Position numbers and translations under genes: made by a program
Notes under the pieces: generated by a model
Seen by the model: the letters and a program-made list of their open reading frames with translations, nothing else
Database searches by the model: none
What the model was told of the DNA's origin: nothing
Part shown: positions 43,410 to 52,800 of the stretch, piece after piece
Layout: each line of letters starts with the position of its first letter
How positions within the stretch are numbered: the stretch's first letter is position 1
NCBI GenBank assembly: GCA_964605655.1
Contig: CAZSDK010000006.1
Location: 62,001 to 126,000 of the forward strand
Source: JAKLIX01 sp964605655
GTDB lineage: Bacteria; Bacteroidota; Bacteroidia; Bacteroidales; CAIXZF01
Direction of reading: 5' to 3'
Length of the DNA: 64,000 nucleotides

Positions 43410-43997
43410 ATGTTCCTGGAAAATAAACCCCACGGCCCCAGAAGTCATGGCTGGATAGAGGTAATCTGCGGAAGCATGTTTTCAGGTAAAACGGAAGAGA
43501 TGCTGCGTAGACTTCGCAGGGCGGTCATAGCCCGTCAGAAGGTGGAGGTCTTCAAGCCGATGATCGATACCCGTTTTGATGAAAACCAGGTAGTCTCTCA
43601 TGATGAGAACGCCATCCATTCCACGCCCGTGGAGACGGCCTCCCGTATCCTGCTGCTGGTGGACCAGGAAGTAGATGTGGTAGGCATCGATGAAGCCCAG
43701 TTCTTCGATCACGACCTGGTAAATGTCTGCATGCAGCTGGCCGATGCCGGAATAAGGGTGATCGTTGCCGGGCTCGACATGGATTATCTCGGTCAGCCTT
43801 TCGGGCCTATCCCCTCCCTTCTCGCCGTGGCGGAATATATCGACAAGATGCACGCCGTGTGCATGGGCTGCGGTCAGCTGGCCCAGTTCTCCCATCGTAT
43901 CATCCCCGGTGATAGGCTGGTGATGCTGGGAGAAAAAGAAAGCTACGAGCCCCTGTGCAGGACTTGTTTCAACGCTAAGCTCAAATTAAAGGAATAG
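43410..43997 (+). CDS. tdk: Thymidine kinase
   Basis: Salvage enzyme phosphorylating thymidine, type II (zinc-containing) family, 195 residues. The P-loop is GSMFSGKT (21-28), the Walker-B-like DEAQFFD is near residue 94, and the substrate-lasso zinc site has CMGC and CRTC pairs. The 136-nt region upstream contains a small hairpin, CCGTT-AAAA-AACGG (43361-43374), and no clear promoter for either direction. Confidence 0.96.
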   Translation: MFLENKPHGPRSHGWIEVICGSMFSGKTEEMLRRLRRAVIARQKVEVFKPMIDTRFDENQVVSHDENAIHSTPVETASRILLLVDQEVDVVGIDEAQFFDHDLVNVCMQLADAGIRVIVAGLDMDYLGQPFGPIPSLLAVAEYIDKMHAVCMGCGQLAQFSHRIIPGDRLVMLGEKESYEPLCRTCFNAKLKLKE

Positions 43998-44015
43998 GAA
44001 GAAAGATCGTGGGGA

Positions 44016-44381
44016 TCAAAGGTGGATAAAGACTGTGCGACGCACCGTCTCGTCCTCGACCAGGCGGATGGTCGAGTTTCCTAAAAGAATGACCGGGATG
44101 CCGGTGGTGCTGGTGTCGATCTGAGCATGAACATTCAGAATGGCCTCCCTTTTGAAAGTGTAGGCAAACTGTCCAGAAGCATCCGTCATGCCGGAAACCC
44201 TTACGTCATTCTTCTCTATCAAAACATAGGCATTCTTCACCACCTGGAAGGTATCCGACTCATATTTCACCGTAATCACCGCGTCGTATTTGGGATCTTT
44301 CTTTTCACAGGAAAAGAACACCCCGGCCGCCAGGAATAACAACAGGGCAATGGAAACTATTTTATACAGGACTTTCTTCAT
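44016..44381 (-). CDS. Small lipoprotein with Ig/transthyretin-like fold
   Basis: Predicted lipoprotein of 121 residues: signal LYKIVSIALLLFLAAGVFFSC with lipobox Cys, then a single beta domain (DAVITVKYESDTFQVVKNAY ... VSGMTDASGQFAYTFK), which resembles carboxypeptidase-regulatory or transthyretin-like domains. Function unknown. It is convergent with tdk and divergent from the cyclophilin gene. Confidence 0.7.
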   Translation of the reverse strand: MKKVLYKIVSIALLLFLAAGVFFSCEKKDPKYDAVITVKYESDTFQVVKNAYVLIEKNDVRVSGMTDASGQFAYTFKREAILNVHAQIDTSTTGIPVILLGNSTIRLVEDETVRRTVFIHL

Positions 44382-44397
44382 GTCCGTAATAATTTTC

Positions 44398-44405
44398 TAA
44401 ATTTG
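44398..44405 (+). promoter_or_regulatory. Candidate -7 box of the cyclophilin gene
   Basis: TAAATTTG matches TAnnTTTG and lies 45 nt before the ATG at 44450. The 68-nt gap must also hold the promoter of the divergent lipoprotein gene, which I could not identify. Confidence 0.35.
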
Positions 44406-44449
44406 TAAACCAAATATTTATCAACACAAAAATACAAAAATTCAACAGA

Positions 44450-45097
44450 ATGAAAAAAACAATTCTTCTTTTCCTCGTTGTTTTTACAGGGATATGCTCC
44501 TTTTGTTTCGGTCAGGGCAAAAAAGCCGATGACAGGCATGTTGTTCAGATCAGCACGGATTACGGGAATATCAAGGTAGTCCTTTTTGATGAGACCCCCA
44601 AGCACCGTGATAATTTTCTCAAACTGGTAAAACAGGGTTGGTACAATGGTTCTCCTTTTCACAGGGTGATCAAAGATTTTATGATTCAGGGAGGAAGAAG
44701 CAAAGATGGTAAAGAAGATCCGGGTTATACCGTTCCGGCCGAATTCGTCAGCAAATACTACCATAAAAAAGGTATGTTGGCCGCTGCACGCCTGGGTGAT
44801 GAAGTGAATCCCACCAAGGCATCCTCTGGTTCCCAGTTTTATATCGTCCAGGGAAGAAAATATGACGATGCCACCCTTAAAAACATGGAAACCCGGCTTG
44901 GAAGGAAATTCACCCCCGAACAGTTCAAAGATTATAAAACGGTGGGCGGTGCTCCCCACCTCGACGGAGGATATACCGTTTTTGGAATGGTGCTGGAAGG
45001 CCTGGACGTGGTGGATAAAATCGCTGCCGTACAGTGCGATCAGGCTAACAAGCCTTTGAAAGAAGTGAAGATCATCAGCGTCAAAGTACTTAAATAA
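44450..45097 (+). CDS. Exported cyclophilin-type peptidyl-prolyl isomerase
   Basis: Prolyl cis-trans isomerase assisting folding of exported proteins, 215 residues. The signal peptide is KKTILLFLVVFTGICSFCFGQ. Cyclophilin features are GWYNGSPFHRVIKDFMIQGG (catalytic Arg in FHRV), a substrate-site SSGSQFYIVQG and GGYTVFGMVLEGLDVVDKIA. Residues around 125-165 (GRKYDDATLKNMETRLGRKF) form an insert common in Bacteroidota cyclophilins. It stands alone; a 144-nt gap without clear signals precedes pheS. Confidence 0.92.
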   Translation: MKKTILLFLVVFTGICSFCFGQGKKADDRHVVQISTDYGNIKVVLFDETPKHRDNFLKLVKQGWYNGSPFHRVIKDFMIQGGRSKDGKEDPGYTVPAEFVSKYYHKKGMLAAARLGDEVNPTKASSGSQFYIVQGRKYDDATLKNMETRLGRKFTPEQFKDYKTVGGAPHLDGGYTVFGMVLEGLDVVDKIAAVQCDQANKPLKEVKIISVKVLK

Positions 45098-45241
45098 AAA
45101 CTGAGGGCTTTACCGTCCGCACCTCCCCCATTCCTTCACTGTGCCAGATCTTCCTGGTGTTTCCGGGTGTGATTACGCTGAAAATATTTGATTATTTATT
45201 CTTTTGAAACTTTTCAATTCATCCCTCAATTTACCTGACCC

Positions 45242-46264
45242 GTGAAACTCCAGATCGAAGAATACCTTGAAGAAGTAGAACGTTTTCAGGCCACCGGTCC
45301 GGAACAACTGGAAGCCTTCAGGCTGAGGTTCCTGTCGAAAAAAGGTTTGCTAAACGATCTTTTCGAACAGTTTAAGCTGATTCCGGGTGACCAGAAAAGA
45401 GAAACCGGACAGCTGCTCAACACTTTGAAAATCAAAGTTCAGGAAAAATGGGAGTCGATCCGCGAAGCCCTTGAAAACCAGGCTGTAGCCTCCAAACAAC
45501 TGCTCGACCTTACCCTGCCGGCCGATTACCTCGAAACAGGTACCCGCCACCCGCTTTCCCTGATCCGTAATGAAATCATCAGGATCTTCTCCAACATCGG
45601 GTTTGTGGTTGCTGAAGGACCGGAAATAGAGGACGACTGGCATAATTTCTCTGCACTGAATTTTCCGCCGGAACATCCGGCAAGGGACATGCAGGATACC
45701 TTCTTCATCGAAAAGGACCCTGACATCCTCTTAAGGACCCATACCTCTTCGGTCCAGGTGCGGATAATGGAAAAAGAAAAACCTCCCATCAGGGCCGTCT
45801 TTCCCGGAAGGGTCTTCCGTAACGAGGCCATCTCCGCCAGGGCCCATTGTATCTTCCACCAGGTGGAAGGACTTTATATCGACAAAGGGGTTTCTTTTGC
45901 CGACCTGAAACAGACCTTGTTGTACTTTGCCAGGGAATTGTTCGGCCCCTCCATTCAGATCCGCCTCCGGCCTTCCTATTTCCCCTTCACCGAACCTTCG
46001 GGTGAGATGGACATCTCCTGCAACATCTGCGGAGGGTCCGGCTGTAATATATGCAAACATACCGGCTGGGTGGAGATTCTGGGTTGCGGAATGGTCGACC
46101 CCAACGTGCTGAGAAACTGTGGCATCGACCCTGAAATCTATACAGGATACGCCTTTGGAATGGGTATCGAAAGGATCACGCTGTTGAAATACCAGATCAG
46201 GGATATCAGGCTGTATTTCGAAAATGACCTGAGGTTTTTAAAACAATTTACTGCCGCTTATTAA
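45242..46264 (+). CDS. pheS: Phenylalanine--tRNA ligase alpha subunit
   Basis: Catalytic alpha chain of PheRS, 340 residues from GTG 45242; the N-terminal helical LRFLSKKGLLNDLFEQFKLI aligns with the family start. Motif 2 is VFPGRVFRNEAISARAHCIFHQVEGL and motif 3 is YAFGMGIERITLLKYQIRDIR. A Cys cluster (CNICGGSGCNICKHTGW) precedes motif 3, as in many bacterial PheS. No pheT is adjacent; the beta subunit must be elsewhere. asd follows by 10 nt. Confidence 0.95.
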   Translation: MKLQIEEYLEEVERFQATGPEQLEAFRLRFLSKKGLLNDLFEQFKLIPGDQKRETGQLLNTLKIKVQEKWESIREALENQAVASKQLLDLTLPADYLETGTRHPLSLIRNEIIRIFSNIGFVVAEGPEIEDDWHNFSALNFPPEHPARDMQDTFFIEKDPDILLRTHTSSVQVRIMEKEKPPIRAVFPGRVFRNEAISARAHCIFHQVEGLYIDKGVSFADLKQTLLYFARELFGPSIQIRLRPSYFPFTEPSGEMDISCNICGGSGCNICKHTGWVEILGCGMVDPNVLRNCGIDPEIYTGYAFGMGIERITLLKYQIRDIRLYFENDLRFLKQFTAAY

Positions 46265-46274
46265 GGAATCTCTT

Positions 46275-47264
46275 ATGAATTGTGCGATTGTCGGGGCAAC
46301 CGGGCTCATTGGTGGGGTGATGCTCAAAGTGCTGGAAGAAAGGAATTTTCCGGTCGAAGGGATCATCCCCGTGGCCTCGGAACGATCAATTGGTAAAAAG
46401 GTGATCTTCAGGGGTAAATCTTATCCTGTGGTGACCGCAGAGGAAGCCGTGGCATTCAAGCCGCAACTGGCCCTTTTCTCTGCCGGTGCCGATGCTTCCC
46501 GTACCTGGGCTCCTCATTTTGCAGCCGCAGGATGTACCGTCATCGACAACTCCTCCGCCTGGCGCCGGGAACCTCAGATCCCGCTGGTCGTCCCGGAAGT
46601 CAATGCAGCCATCTTAAAACCTCTGCATAAAATCATCGCCAACCCCAACTGCTCCACCATCCCCCTGGTGATGATACTGCATCCCCTGCAACTGAAATTT
46701 GGAATCAAAAGGGTCATCGTGTCTACCTACCAGTCGGTGACAGGAACAGGACAAAAGGGGATAAAGCAGCTCTCCCAGGAAAGGCAGGGCCTGGAAGCAG
46801 AAAGGGTGTATCCCCATCCCATCGACCTCAACGTGATCCCCCAGGGCGGCGTCTTTACCAACTCTGGCTATACCGTGGAAGAGGTGAAGCTCATGGACGA
46901 AAGCAGGAAGATCCTCGGGCTGCCCCACCTCAACATTACCTGTACCGTGGTGAGAGTGCCTGTCTATGGCGGACATTCCGAATCGGTCAACATCGAACTC
47001 GAAACAGACTTCCAAACAGAGGATGTCCGCTCCCTCTGGAGTGCTTTCCCCGGTGTGGAGGTGCTCGACCAGCCCGCAGCTTCCGTGTATCCCACACCGC
47101 TGAATGCTGAAGGTAAGGACCAGGTGTTTGTAGGCAGGCTTCGCCGTGATGACTCTGTTGCATTTGGTTTAAATACCTGGATATCAACCGATAATACAAG
47201 AAAAGGCGCAGCTACCAACGCGGTCCAGATCGCTGAATACCTGCTGGATAAAGGGATGTTATGA
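46275..47264 (+). CDS. asd: Aspartate-semialdehyde dehydrogenase
   Basis: NADPH-dependent reduction of aspartyl phosphate to the semialdehyde, feeding Lys, Thr, Met and diaminopimelate synthesis. The nucleotide-binding loop GATGLIGG is at residues 7-14. The catalytic Cys126 lies in ANPNCSTIP, and STYQSVTGTGQKG and RVPVYGGHSESV contain further active-site residues. At 329 residues it is typical. It overlaps the following glycosyltransferase start by 4 nt (ATGA). Confidence 0.95.
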   Translation: MNCAIVGATGLIGGVMLKVLEERNFPVEGIIPVASERSIGKKVIFRGKSYPVVTAEEAVAFKPQLALFSAGADASRTWAPHFAAAGCTVIDNSSAWRREPQIPLVVPEVNAAILKPLHKIIANPNCSTIPLVMILHPLQLKFGIKRVIVSTYQSVTGTGQKGIKQLSQERQGLEAERVYPHPIDLNVIPQGGVFTNSGYTVEEVKLMDESRKILGLPHLNITCTVVRVPVYGGHSESVNIELETDFQTEDVRSLWSAFPGVEVLDQPAASVYPTPLNAEGKDQVFVGRLRRDDSVAFGLNTWISTDNTRKGAATNAVQIAEYLLDKGML

Positions 47265-48712
47265 ACAAATTTTTTCCGATAACCCTCCTGGTACTGCTCT
47301 TTCTTTGTCACCTGCCTTTTCTGACAGCTGACCCTGACCAGCATACCGACATCCATACGCGGGGAGCCTGGACCGACGAGGGACTGTATTCCTCTCAGGT
47401 ACGTAATTACCTTATCGACGGAAAGTTAGACCTCGACGAGAACACGACTTTCATCCGGGGCCCTTTGTTCAGCCTGCTCCAGATTCCCTTCTTTTCTGTC
47501 TTCGGAAGCCACCGCCTCATCGCCCGCCTGCTGGTCCTTCTGGCCGTCGTGCTCATACCTCTCCTCTTCCTCAGGATGAAAGGAATGGAACCCTTCCTCC
47601 TGTTTTTTCTGCTGGTCGTGCTCACTCAGTTTCACCTGTTTTATTTCAGCCATTATGCCCTGGCGGAGATGCTGTGTATCAGCCTGATACTGGTTTCCTT
47701 GTACTACTTCCTCAAATCCCAGGCCGACAAAGCGCCTTTCAACCACCGGGTGTGGAACATCTTCCTGGCCTCTTTCTACATTTTCCTGTCTTTTTCCTGC
47801 AAGATCCAGTTTATCTACCTGGCAGCCCTTCTCCCGGTGAGTACCCTCATCATGGCCTTCCTGTCAGGAAAGGAAAGAGAAGAAGCCTTCCAGCTTTTTG
47901 GTCTGTCGCTGATTTTTTCCGTGGTCTTTATCGGGGTTTATTCTCTCTGGTACGTGGCCAACAAGGACTTTTACCGTTATGTGATGATGCAGGAGACCTC
48001 CGGCAGGTACCCGGGAGGGTTGGCTCAGCTCTGGGTGAACGTGAAGGAGAATTTCAGGAATTTCTTGTGGGTGAAACCCCTGCAGCCTTTGTGGGTAGCA
48101 CTCCCTGTGGCAGTGGTGGTGATCCTGTGGCAACGTTACACCAGGAAGACCGACAAGCCTTCCCTGGCCTTGTGGATCTTTCTCTTCATCTGGTTCTTGC
48201 TCGAGCTTCATAAGATCCCGATGACCTATCTCCCCAACCGCTACCTGCTGCCGCTCTTTTTCGCCTCCGGTATGATCATCGCCTATGCGCTTACCTTCAT
48301 TTTTCAGCGTTCCCGTCAGCATGCCTGGCTGGCCCTGGTCCTGGCCCTGACTTTCGCAGGTTGGAACGCTCCCCTGCATTATGATAACTACCGTCACCGT
48401 ACCCATGACCTTGACAAGTTGAGACGTTATCTCTCAAAGGCCGGCGACACGGAAGGTTACGCCCTGGGATCCTGGGCAGCTGCCGCCACCTGGGACACCG
48501 AATTAAAATCTGTGCCGGTCTGGAACCAATACCTGAACTGGAAAGATCCGGTCCGGCATTTCAAGCCCCGGGTCATCCTTAGCGAAGCCGACCAGGCAGA
48601 GACCGATAAAGCCTATTCCAGCCAGGGAATCGACCTGAATTCCATAAGCGATTCCAGCAGGACCTTCACCATCTGGAGATATCCCGTCACAGTCTACTGG
48701 ATAAAACAATAA
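47261..48712 (+). CDS. GT-C fold membrane glycosyltransferase
   Basis: Integral membrane protein (483 residues, about 11-13 helices) resembling ArnT/PMT-type lipid-linked sugar transferases. The first periplasmic loop carries the acidic motif WTDEGLYSSQVRNYL (Asp39-Glu40), expected to be the metal or catalytic site, and RGPLFSLLQIPFFSVFGSH is like the helix-loop after it in this family. The C-terminal 90 residues form a soluble domain. The substrate is unknown. Translation is likely coupled to asd through the ATGA overlap. Confidence 0.78.
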   Translation: MNKFFPITLLVLLFLCHLPFLTADPDQHTDIHTRGAWTDEGLYSSQVRNYLIDGKLDLDENTTFIRGPLFSLLQIPFFSVFGSHRLIARLLVLLAVVLIPLLFLRMKGMEPFLLFFLLVVLTQFHLFYFSHYALAEMLCISLILVSLYYFLKSQADKAPFNHRVWNIFLASFYIFLSFSCKIQFIYLAALLPVSTLIMAFLSGKEREEAFQLFGLSLIFSVVFIGVYSLWYVANKDFYRYVMMQETSGRYPGGLAQLWVNVKENFRNFLWVKPLQPLWVALPVAVVVILWQRYTRKTDKPSLALWIFLFIWFLLELHKIPMTYLPNRYLLPLFFASGMIIAYALTFIFQRSRQHAWLALVLALTFAGWNAPLHYDNYRHRTHDLDKLRRYLSKAGDTEGYALGSWAAAATWDTELKSVPVWNQYLNWKDPVRHFKPRVILSEADQAETDKAYSSQGIDLNSISDSSRTFTIWRYPVTVYWIKQ

Positions 48713-48719
48713 GAAGAAT

Positions 48720-49394
48720 TTATGATACGGGAGCAGAGGTTTCCCCTTCTTCCACGGCAGAATCAGGAACCTCCTTGGGAGCCGGCTTCTCGAAGAGCCT
48801 CCTCTGGAAGAGCACCAGGATGATCACGCCCACCGAGATCGAGGCATCAGCCGTATTGAAGATAGGTCTGAAAAAGATAAACTGGTCACCACCCCGGAAG
48901 GGGACCCACGAAGGTAAGGTGGTGTTGATCACAGGGAAATAAAACATATCGACCACCTTGCCATGAAGAAATGAGGCATAACCGCCTCCTTCTGGCAGAA
49001 ACCGTGCCACCTGCATATGGGAATCACTGAACAACATCCCGTAAAAGGCACTGTCGATGATGTTCCCCATGGCACCGGCCAGTATCAGCGACAGGCAGAT
49101 CACCAGCCCCGGCTTGGCACCCTTGCGGATCAGGCTCCAGATGTAATACGCAATGAAGAGCACCGCAATAATCCTGAACACACTCAGAAACAACTTCCCG
49201 TAAATGCCGCCAAACTCCAGCCCAAAAGCCATGCCCCTGTTTTCCGTGAAACAGATCAGGAACCAGTTCCCGGCAACATGAATTTCTTCACCCAGCATCA
49301 TGTGGGTCTTGATCCAGATCTTTACGGCCTGGTCAACCAACAAAACCGAAAATAAGGTGAATATTGACCTTCGAAGCAAGGAATTCCGGCTCAT
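48720..49394 (-). CDS. lspA: Lipoprotein signal peptidase (SPase II)
   Basis: Aspartic membrane peptidase that removes signal peptides from prolipoproteins, several of which occur in this window. Catalytic Asp residues lie in GAMGNIIDSAFYG and FNTADASISVG; ENRGMAFG is also conserved. At 224 residues it is longer than the E. coli enzyme (164), with an insert (FSDSHMQVARFLPEGGGYAS) between the catalytic motifs and an acidic tail. It is the third gene of ileS-dksA-like-lspA. Confidence 0.95.
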   Translation of the reverse strand: MSRNSLLRRSIFTLFSVLLVDQAVKIWIKTHMMLGEEIHVAGNWFLICFTENRGMAFGLEFGGIYGKLFLSVFRIIAVLFIAYYIWSLIRKGAKPGLVICLSLILAGAMGNIIDSAFYGMLFSDSHMQVARFLPEGGGYASFLHGKVVDMFYFPVINTTLPSWVPFRGGDQFIFFRPIFNTADASISVGVIILVLFQRRLFEKPAPKEVPDSAVEEGETSAPVS

Positions 49395-49403
49395 ACAAAG
49401 AGG

Positions 49404-49835
49404 TTACTCTCCCTGACCAGGTACCGGTCCGGGTGCTTTCTGGCTCATCTTCGCATCAATACACAGAGTGGCATGAGGCACTATCCGTAAACGCTCCTTG
49501 GGGATCAGTTTGCCTGTCTCCCTGCAAATGCCGTAAGTCTTGTTCTCAATACGGATCAACGCATTCTCAAGACTCTGGATGAACTTCTGCTGACGGGCTG
49601 CAAGCCTGCTGTTCTCTTCCTTCGACAACACCTGGTATCCTTCCTCAAGGACTTTGAAAGTAGGAGAAGTATCGTTGATATCGTGCTCATTATTATTGGT
49701 ATAAGCCTCTGTCAACATCTTCAGATCCTGCTTGGCATTCTCGAGTTTATCAAGAATGATGACTTTGAACTCTTCCAGCTCTTCATCAGAATACCTGGTC
49801 TTTTCTCCCTTTTCTTTGCTTTCCTGCTTTTTCAT
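49404..49835 (-). CDS. TraR/DksA family protein with reduced zinc finger
   Basis: Small coiled-coil protein related to DksA, which binds the RNA polymerase secondary channel. From ATG 49835 it has 143 residues: a charged N-terminus, helical coiled coil (SDEELEEFKVIILDKLENAK) and the C-terminal TYGICRETGKLIPKERLRIV then PHATLCIDAK. In classical DksA this region is C..C ... C..C; here the second Cys of each pair is Thr or Ala, leaving two Cys. The upstream in-frame ATG at 49916 overlaps ileS and is unlikely. Between ileS and lspA, as in other Bacteroidota. Confidence 0.85.
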   Translation of the reverse strand: MKKQESKEKGEKTRYSDEELEEFKVIILDKLENAKQDLKMLTEAYTNNNEHDINDTSPTFKVLEEGYQVLSKEENSRLAARQQKFIQSLENALIRIENKTYGICRETGKLIPKERLRIVPHATLCIDAKMSQKAPGPVPGQGE

Positions 49836-49875
49836 AACGGCGGACTTTTTGATAGAACGTAAAATAGTGAGCCCA

Positions 49876-52800
49876 TTATATCCTTGATACCTTAACATAC
49901 ACCGAACAATCCTCAACGAGTTCTACAAGTTCTTTTTCCTGGTCCGGTATCTGATCAACGAGTTGTAAAGAATTGGCAAGGGTTTCAGAGCAAATGTACG
50001 AATTATATTGGTTGATGGCTGAAATAATTTCAGGATGTTTCTCCACCCAGATATTTATTTTGTCGGTGACTTCAAAATCCTGGTTCTTCCGCAGGTTTTG
50101 GATCCTGTTCACCAGTTCCCGCGCCATCCCTTCATTTTTCAGTTCAGGTGTGAGTGTAATGTCAAGAGCTGCCGTGAGACTGCCGTCAGTACTCACCACC
50201 CAGCCGGGAATATCTTCGGTCATGATCTCGACATCGGCAAGACTTATGGTAATATCCTGGTTATCAACTTTCAATAGGAATTCTCCCTCCTTCTCCAGCA
50301 GGCCGATCATCTCCTGGTCCATACCATTGATGTGGTCGGCGATGGACTTCATCATCTTTCCGAAACGGGGTCCCAGGGTCTTGAAGTTGGGTTTGATCTT
50401 CTTTACCAGGATGCCGGCATCCAGGGTCAGGTAATCGATCTGTTTCACATTGACCTCGCTCAGGATCAGATGCTCCACGGCCCGTATCTGTTCCCTGAAC
50501 CTGTCGTCGGGAACAGGTATCATGATCTTGTTCAAGGGTTGACGCACCCTGAGGCTGGTCTTTTTCCTCAGCGACAGCACCATGGAGGAAAACTGCTGGG
50601 CCATCTCCATCCTCTCTTCCAGGTCTTTATCGATCTTTGAAGCATCGGCCTTCGGGAAATCGGTCAGGTGAACCGAGGCGGAGGATACTTTGCCGGTGAC
50701 GCTATTCAGGTCCAGGAAGAGTTGCTCCATGTAGAACGGGGCGATGGGGGAAGCCAGCTTTGCCACGGTCTCCAGACAGGTGTACAGGGTCTGGAAGGCA
50801 GATATCTTGTCATCAGAATAAGATCCCTTCCAGAAACGCCTCCTTGATAGCCTCACATACCAGTTGCTCAGATAGTCATACACAAAATCCTGTATGGCTC
50901 TTCCGGCCCGGGTGGGCTCATAGTCGGCATAAGCCTCATCCACCTTGATTATCAAGGTGTTCAGCTCGGAAAGTATCCAACGGTCGATCTCCGGCCTCGA
51001 CTCAAAAGGCAGATCAGGCTCAGAATATTTGAATTGGTCAATATTGGCATAAAGCGCAAAGAAAGCATAGGTGTTGTACAGGGTACCGAAGAACTTTCTC
51101 TGTACTTCACCAACACCTTCCACGTCGAACTTCAGGTTGTCCCAGGGCTGGGAATTGGTGACCATATACCAGCGGGTGGGATCGGGGCCAAAACGATTGA
51201 TGATCTCGAAAGGATCGACGGAGTTTCCTTTTTTCTTCGACATCTTTTCACCCATCTTATCCAGGACCAGCCCGTTGGAGACCACGTTCTTGTATGATAC
51301 AGAATCAAACACCAGGGTGGCGATGGCATGAAGCGTATAGAACCATCCGCGGGTCTGGTCCACGCCCTCGGCAATGAAATCGGCAGGAAAATACTGGTGC
51401 AGTTCATCTTTCCTTTCAAAAGGATAATGGAACTGGGCAAAAGGCATGGCCCCGGAGTCGAACCATACATCGATGAGGTCGGGCTCGCGGTACATGGGCT
51501 GTCCGCCAGGTGCCACCAGCACGATGTCATCCACGTAAGGACGATGCAGGTCGAACACCTGGTAGTTTTCCTCTGCCATATTCCCGGGAATGAACTTCCC
51601 GAGGGGATTGTCCTTCATCAGTCCGGCTTTCACCGATTTTTCAACCTCTCCTTTCAATTGCTCCAGCGAACCGATGCAGATCTGGTAGGTTCTGTCTTCA
51701 GTATTCCATACCGGCAAAGGCACTCCCCAGTAACGGGAACGGGACAGGTTCCAGTCCACCAGGTTCTCCAGCCAGTTTCCAAACCGCCCGGTACCGGTGA
51801 ATTCAGGCTTCCAGTTGATGGTCTTGTTCAGCTCAATAAGCCTGTCTTTGAAAGCCGTGGTCTTGATAAACCACGAATCCAGTGGATAGTAAAGCACCGG
51901 CTTGTCGGTCCTCCAGCAGTGAGGATAGGAGTGTTCGTACTTCTCGGTCTTAAAGGCCTTGTTTTCGTGTTTCAATTTGACGATGATATCCACATCCACG
52001 CTGGGCACGGGCTTATCAGGGTCATAGTCAGGAAGATATTCATTTTTTACAAAGCGGCCTGCAAATTCTCCCATCTCGTCGGTAAATCTTCCCTGGCGGT
52101 CGACCAGGGTCAGGGTTCCCAGACCGAATTGTTTCGAGGTGCGGAAGTCATCGGCACCAAAACTGGGAGCAATATGCACGATGCCGGTCCCGTCCTCGGT
52201 GGAGACAAAATCACCGGTGACCACCACGAAGGCATCGCCGTCGGTGGGTTGGGCATAAGGGAGCAACTGTTCATAACTGACGCCTGCCAGAGAAGCTCCG
52301 TCGGTCTCCCCAACCTTGCGGTAAGGGATCTTCTTATCTCCCGGCTGATAGGAGTCCATTTCCAGAAGTTCGTTTTCAGCCGGGAAATACCTGCCCATCA
52401 GCTCCGTGGCCAGGATCACCCGGACAGGGCGGCTGGTATAGGGATTGAAAGTATCGACCAGGGAATAAGTTATGTCTTTGCCTACTGCCAGCGCTGTGTT
52501 GGAAGGCAGTGTCCAGGGTGTGGTCGTCCAGGCCAGGATAAATACTTCCTCAGCCTTGGTATCAAAAAGAAAAGCCGACTTCTCATTCCTGATCACCTTG
52601 AACTGGGCCGTCACGGTGTTGTCCTTCACATCACGGTAACATCCCGGCTGATTGAGCTCATGGGTGCTTAAGCCGGTACCTGCTGCTGGAGAATAGGGCT
52701 GGATGGTGTAACCCTTGTACAACAGGCCTTTATCGTACAAACGGGCCAGCAGCCACCATACCGATTCAATATATTTGTTTTCGAAGGTGATGTAAGGATG

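Noticed and set aside
51328..52671. 447-codon plus-strand open frame
   Set aside because: Antisense shadow of ileS with no recognisable domain.
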